DNA from: CAVSWN01 sp046728115 | GTDB lineage: Bacteria > Acidobacteriota > Vicinamibacteria > Vicinamibacterales > CAVVIG01 | Direction: 5' to 3' | NCBI GenBank assembly: GCA_046728115.1 | Contig: JBKPDW010000041.1 | Span: 1 to 16,678, forward strand | DNA: 16,678 nucleotides | Shown here: positions 12,720 to 16,678 of the stretch, piece by piece | How positions within the stretch are numbered: the first letter of the stretch is position 1 | How the letters are laid out: the number at the start of each line of letters is the position of its first letter | Made by a program: the position numbers and the translations under genes | The notes under the pieces: model-generated | Seen by the model: only the letters and a program-made list of their open reading frames with translations | Databases searched by the model: none | Told to the model about the DNA's origin: nothing

Positions 12720-15700
12720 TCAATCTAGGCCGATCGAGGCGTTGATGGGCACCGTGGCAGCGAGCCGGAGGCGGCAATATTCGGCGCGCGCTTCGAGAAG
12801 CACAGGAACGTCGGTATCCGCGTCCGTCCAGGCGGCGAGAAATGCTTCATACGTCTGCAGGCTCGCAGCCACGTTTCCGGCGGCCGCGCAGGCACGCGCG
12901 AGACCCACCGAAGCCACGGCGTGAAAAGGGGAAAACGGATCGGTGCCGCGATGATCCAGGATCCGCTGGAACTGTCCCGCCGCGTCCCGAGGGGCGCCGA
13001 GCATCAGATAAGACTGACCTCGCAGGTAAACGGGCGCGAACGCGGCGATGAAGCCCAGTTCGTACGGCGCAACACCTTCGAGATGTTCGATGGCGCGTTG
13101 TGGCTGCAGGCGCCCGAGTTCGACACCGGCCCTGACAATCGGCACCAGCACCGACTGAATCAGGGTATGACAGGGATTGGATGCCGCCAGATCGTTGGCG
13201 ATGGCCTCGGCGGCGCGCCAGGATCCCGTCAGGGCGAGTACCAGCGCCGCGCGCAGTCGCGAGTCATAACTCGGCCTTCGATCGAGGATGTGCCTCGCGA
13301 GGTGAGCGGCCGCGTCCGCGTTTCCGTACACGAGTTCCATCGCGGTCGACCACGCCAAGTGGCTGATCCCGACATCAGGGAGATTGCGCAGCTCCGCCAG
13401 GCGGGCGGCTTCTTGATACAGTTGCCGGGCCTCCCGCACTCTGCCTGACCATCCCGCCGCCTGCGCTCGTGCTCCGACGATGTCGAACTCTCGAGGTTTG
13501 TCTCGCGCCCACTCGAGATGGCTCGCGGCGGCGTGGTCATCGCGGGCGATAAGCGCCAACTGATAAAGGAGACGCCGCGTCGGCACCGTCTCGATCTCCA
13601 ATGCTACCGCCCGCTCGGCCGTTTTTTGTGCCTCATCAAAGCGGCCGATGCCGCGATACGCGTGCGCCAGATTTGAGTACGGGTAGCCGTGACAGGGATT
13701 CCGCCTGACCGCTTCACGCCCTTCCTCGATTGCGCGTTCGAACCGGCCCAAGAAGTTATTGATGAGGGCGAGGCTGTTCACCGGCTGGAATTCGAGCGGA
13801 AATGCCTGCTTCCAGATCTCGAGCGTCTCGCTGGCGAGCGTTTGATCCCCGGTCACCTCGTAATGGTACTGATATGTGATGGACAGACGTTCGCGTTCGT
13901 TGACGCGATCCCGGCATACGTACGCCCGGTTCGCATACTCTTTCGCGCGCTCTGCTTCGCCGAGATTGCTGTAGATACGCGACAGATGGACGTACGCGGC
14001 GGCAAAAAACGGGTCGAGCGCAACGGCGCGCACGAAAAACGGAATCGTTTCGGCCGCGTGCGACAGGCGCATCAGCGCATCGGCCTGCTCGGCAAGAAGG
14101 CCGGCCGCGACCGCGCGCGTGGCCATGGACTCGTACATCTCGGCGGACCGAGCCATGTCGCCGAGTGCGTAGTACGCATTTCCCCTTCCCTCGAGAATTT
14201 GCAGATCGAGCGTCTGCCGCTGCCCTCTCGCGACCTGCGCCAGCAGGTCGCTCGCGTGATTGAGGATGGCGATGGCCTCTTGGTGCGCATACCGGCCCGA
14301 CGACTTCTGCGCGGCCAGCAGCAGATACCGAACGGCACGTTCACAGTCATGGCCTTCTTCGAAGTGCAGCGCGATCTGAGCCGCCATGTCGAATTCCACC
14401 GGTGAGCCAAGCGACTCAAGGCCCTCCGCGAGCCGGCGATGGAGGACGATGCGCTGATCGGGATTGAGACGCCGGTAGACGACCTCGCGATACAACGCGT
14501 GTCTGAACTCGTACTCGATGGCCGACGTTCCACAAGGAAACTCGCGCGGCCCGAGAGATCTGAGAAACTGCTGGCGCTCGACCAATGCTTCGCACAGCTC
14601 CTCGAATTTCGCCGACTCGCTCGCCAGCATCTTCGAGACGGACCAGGCAGTAAAGCGGTGGCCGGCCACGCTTGCGCACTTGAGCAGCCGCTGCTGCTCG
14701 TCGGTCGCATGCTGCAGCTGCATCTCCAGCATCTGCTTCAGCGTCTCCGGCACTCCGGGATCGACCTGCTCGAGAGGGACGGTCAATGTCCAGCGGTCGT
14801 TTGCGCGAGACAGCACGCCACGGCGGACCAGGTGGTCCAACATCGCCGTCATGAACAGAGGATTCCCGTCGCAATGCCGATGGATGAGGGCGGCCAGGCC
14901 GGCGGGAAGATCCCCCGGCGTAAACTCGGCCGCGACATAATCGGCCACGTCCGCCTCGGCCAGTCGCTCCAGATCCATTTCATGGCTCAAACGGTGCAGC
15001 AGCAGGTCCTGCCTGAGTGATTTCAGGGGACTTTCGGACAAGATCACGTCAGCAGGACGGAACGTCCCGAGCACGAGCAGTTTTGCCGATTCGCGCCGAC
15101 GGGCGAGCGCTGACAGGACGTCCAGCGTCGAATTGTCCGCCCAATGGAGATCTTCGAGGATCAGCACGAGTGGAACGGTCTCGGTGATGACTTCGAGCGC
15201 TTCACAGAGCTCCCGGACCATTCGGTCGCGTGTCGCGCCGAGAATTTCGCGCTGGAGCGCCGCCTGTTGCTCCGGCCGGACGAGCGATGGCAAGTGGATG
15301 AACCAGGTTGGCGCGTTGGTGGACAGGATGTGGATCACGAGCGCTCTGTGCGGGCCGCGCGCAAGTTGCCCGACAGCTTCGAGCATCGGATAGTAGGCTT
15401 CCTTGCCGCCAAAGCCCTCAACGCACTGCCCGCGCACCACCGACAAGTCTGCAATCGTCGCGCTGGCCTGCTGAAATGCATCGACCAGACTGGTCTTGCC
15501 GATGCCTGGCTCACCCACCACGAACACCACTTGCCGCCGGCCGCGAAGGGCTGTCGCCAGGTAGCGATCCATGTCCGCCAGCGCTGCCGCGCGTCCGACA
15601 AGCCGCTTTGTTCCAACAGGGATGGTCTCAGCGGGCGTCGGTGCGGTGTCTTCAACAACAGCGGCAATGAATTGGTAGCCGCGCTTGGGAACGGTCTGAA

Positions 15701-15953
15701 GGAAATGCGGTGCGTCGGGCCGATCGCCGAGAGCGCGGCGAATCTCGAGGATATATCGACGGAGGACTTCCGGCCCCACGTAGGTGTCAGGCCAGACGGC
15801 AGCGAACAGTTGGTCGTGTGTCACCAGCCGGCCCGGATGCTCGACAAGATAGCGCAGCACCGCAAATGGCTTGGGCATCAGCGGAACCCGCGTTTCACCG
15901 CGCCAGAGGCACTGGTTCACGACATCGAGGCGGAATGGCTCAAACGATCTCAT
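12720..15953 (-). CDS. Winged-helix (OmpR type) - AAA ATPase - TPR transcription regulator
   Basis: From the ATG at 15953 the product has 1077 residues. Residues 1-100 form an OmpR/CadC-type winged-helix DNA-binding domain: FEPFRLD, LMPKPFAVLRYLVEHPGRLV, LRRYILEIRRALGD, TVPKRGYQFIA. An AAA_16-type ATPase follows from residue 118, with a RLVGR start, Walker A GEPGIGKTS (147-155) and Walker B LVLILEDLHWAD (262-273). From about residue 560 to the end there are many helical TPR-like repeats (for example AYYALGDMARSAEMYESMA, YSNLAHAYRGIGRFDEAQKT). No membrane helix or receiver domain is present, so it acts in the cytoplasm, probably oligomerising on ATP and sensing a ligand or partner through the TPRs. 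Targets are unknown. The alternative start at 16025 adds 24 residues unlike the family. It is transcribed divergently from the two small genes at 16.1-16.6 kb. Confidence 0.9.
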   Translation of the reverse strand: MRSFEPFRLDVVNQCLWRGETRVPLMPKPFAVLRYLVEHPGRLVTHDQLFAAVWPDTYVGPEVLRRYILEIRRALGDRPDAPHFLQTVPKRGYQFIAAVVEDTAPTPAETIPVGTKRLVGRAAALADMDRYLATALRGRRQVVFVVGEPGIGKTSLVDAFQQASATIADLSVVRGQCVEGFGGKEAYYPMLEAVGQLARGPHRALVIHILSTNAPTWFIHLPSLVRPEQQAALQREILGATRDRMVRELCEALEVITETVPLVLILEDLHWADNSTLDVLSALARRRESAKLLVLGTFRPADVILSESPLKSLRQDLLLHRLSHEMDLERLAEADVADYVAAEFTPGDLPAGLAALIHRHCDGNPLFMTAMLDHLVRRGVLSRANDRWTLTVPLEQVDPGVPETLKQMLEMQLQHATDEQQRLLKCASVAGHRFTAWSVSKMLASESAKFEELCEALVERQQFLRSLGPREFPCGTSAIEYEFRHALYREVVYRRLNPDQRIVLHRRLAEGLESLGSPVEFDMAAQIALHFEEGHDCERAVRYLLLAAQKSSGRYAHQEAIAILNHASDLLAQVARGQRQTLDLQILEGRGNAYYALGDMARSAEMYESMATRAVAAGLLAEQADALMRLSHAAETIPFFVRAVALDPFFAAAYVHLSRIYSNLGEAERAKEYANRAYVCRDRVNERERLSITYQYHYEVTGDQTLASETLEIWKQAFPLEFQPVNSLALINNFLGRFERAIEEGREAVRRNPCHGYPYSNLAHAYRGIGRFDEAQKTAERAVALEIETVPTRRLLYQLALIARDDHAAASHLEWARDKPREFDIVGARAQAAGWSGRVREARQLYQEAARLAELRNLPDVGISHLAWSTAMELVYGNADAAAHLARHILDRRPSYDSRLRAALVLALTGSWRAAEAIANDLAASNPCHTLIQSVLVPIVRAGVELGRLQPQRAIEHLEGVAPYELGFIAAFAPVYLRGQSYLMLGAPRDAAGQFQRILDHRGTDPFSPFHAVASVGLARACAAAGNVAASLQTYEAFLAAWTDADTDVPVLLEARAEYCRLRLAATVPINASIGLD

Positions 15954-16141
15954 CGCGACCGACTCGACTGCGCAACTCCACTCTAACACCTCGATGTGAC
16001 AGCCGGCAGATCTCCACAGGATCACGCTGCCTTCTCATTTGACGGCGCAGACGTCCAAAGAGTCCCAACACGAATTTCACGAAAACTTGCACGCGACTTT
16101 CACGTCCGCGTCGGCAGAACCCACGTAACGTGGATCATGCG

Positions 16142-16345
16142 ATGCGATTGGCATTCGTCCTCAAGCTGGGGCCCGAGACGAACACCGCAGAGCGTCAGTT
16201 CGAGGGCTGGATCGAGGAGGTGGACACGGGACGCGAGTTGCGCTTTCGATCCACGGATGAGCTCATGACATTCCTCCATGACTGCGTTGAACTCGCTCGC
16301 GATCGTGAGCGCGCGAGCAACCACCACGAAAACGAACCGGACTGA
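16142..16345 (+). CDS. Small acidic protein of unknown function
   Basis: This is a 67-residue protein from the ATG at 16142 (a GTG at 16130 would add four residues; neither has a strong ribosome binding site). It reads MRLAFVLKLGPETNT, RQFEGWIEEVDTGRELRFRS and TDELMTFLHDCVELA, and is rich in Glu, Asp and Arg. The layout is two strands around a G-x-IEEV--G-E-RFRS turn, then an amphipathic DELM-FL helix. I recall similar short proteins with this RF-S--EL--FL ending in acidobacterial and proteobacterial genomes, none with a known function. It lies 26 bases upstream of the LuxR-type HTH gene on the same strand and is divergent from the AAA/TPR regulator, which suggests a small regulatory pair. 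Confidence 0.6.
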   Translation: MRLAFVLKLGPETNTAERQFEGWIEEVDTGRELRFRSTDELMTFLHDCVELARDRERASNHHENEPD

Positions 16346-16371
16346 ACCTTTGTGACGAAGGGAGGCCGTTT

Positions 16372-16581
16372 GTGCTGCAAATTACTCCAAAGGAACGAGC
16401 GGCGCTGCGATTGTTGGCGGGTGGGCACGCAGCGAAGGAAATAGCCGATTGTCTGGGCTTCAGTGAATCCGAGCTGGATGCTCAGCTGGCGATGCTGTTT
16501 CTCAGGATGGGTGCCGTCAGCCAGATCGAAGCGGTCGCCGCTGCGCGGCGACGAGGGTTGCTCACAGATAGGCTACGCTGA
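16372..16581 (+). CDS. Stand-alone LuxR/GerE-type helix-turn-helix protein
   Basis: This 69-residue protein is almost entirely a LuxR-type DNA-binding domain: LQITPKERAALRLLAGGHAA, KEIADCLGFSESELDAQLAM, then LFLRMGAVSQIEAVAAARRR and GLL. The expected features of GerE domains are present: T-x-x-E at the start, KEIA, a mid-domain helix leading to K/RMGA, and a C-terminal helix ending in RGLL. The recognition helix is atypical, SESELDAQLAMLFLRM where most have S-x-x-TVK-H---I--K. The missing TV-x-x-H and its basic residues raise the question of whether it still binds DNA or acts only through dimerisation. There is no receiver or autoinducer domain. The start is GTG at 16372, with an excellent GGGAGG six bases upstream. 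It follows the small acidic gene and is likely co-transcribed with it. Confidence 0.8.
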   Translation: MLQITPKERAALRLLAGGHAAKEIADCLGFSESELDAQLAMLFLRMGAVSQIEAVAAARRRGLLTDRLR

Positions 16582-16678
16582 CACTCGAGAATGGTTGCGA
16601 GGATCATCTACGGCACGCTCACTCGACGCATCGGCGGCCACTGTTCACGAATCTCCGGGCGCCGACGAGGGCGGGAAA

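Noticed and set aside
12715..12733. TCGGC-(9)-GCCGA hairpin between the I78 gene and the large regulator
   Set aside because: Short stem, long loop, no T-run, and it overlaps the regulator's stop codon.
1..16678. CRISPR arrays, integron sites or a phage-defence island
   Set aside because: No regularly spaced repeats, no integrase with attachment sites and no defence-family domains were seen on either strand.

Overview
The window is GC-rich and gene-dense, with large intact genes next to many broken ones. It contains a very large winged-helix/AAA/TPR regulator, a PaaI-like thioesterase remnant, a YCII/DGPF fragment, an IorAB-type molybdenum hydroxylase operon with an alginate-export-like porin, and a DDE transposase of the type whose copies read TDFFTV-VWT. 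This mix suggests a soil bacterium of Acidobacteriota type (for example Vicinamibacteria). That assignment is inferred from gene content only; there is no rRNA or other marker in the window. The porin and Tat/lipoprotein signals indicate a Gram-negative envelope.

Layout. Bases 1-2600 are a graveyard: a C-terminal fragment of a PLP-dependent decarboxylase (+), a frameshifted PaaI-family thioesterase (-), a Crp/Fnr regulator (-) carrying both a frameshift and an in-frame internal deletion, a short unidentified frame overlapping its start, and a 5'-truncated integrase-core transposase that also appears to have lost its catalytic glutamate. Bases 2739-3485 encode a multi-pass membrane protein of unknown function. 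Bases about 3541-5229 are an IS66-type element whose transposase is frameshifted before the third catalytic residue. Bases about 5230-5650 hold no gene I can recognise.

Bases 5649-10733 (-) are the functional centre: a five-gene operon encoding a 2Fe-2S subunit (IorA type), a dihaem c-type cytochrome, a Tat-exported molybdopterin-binding subunit (IorB type), an alginate-export-family outer-membrane barrel and a DUF1772 membrane protein. The DUF1772 gene is frameshifted near its 3' end. The operon is transcribed divergently from an AraC-family regulator (10900-11847 +), across a 166-base intergenic region with two CCGTTT repeats 11 bases apart. The likely scheme is entry of an aromatic or N-heterocyclic substrate through the barrel, hydroxylation in the periplasm, electrons passed through the Fe-S subunit to the cytochrome, and induction by AraC. 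The substrate cannot be read from the sequence.

Bases 11866-16678 hold a 3'-truncated YCII/DGPF gene (-), an I78-family protease-inhibitor lipoprotein (+), a 1077-residue OmpR-type winged-helix/AAA ATPase/TPR regulator (-) and, divergent from it, a small acidic protein followed by a stand-alone LuxR-type helix-turn-helix protein. No tRNA, rRNA or CRISPR array was seen.
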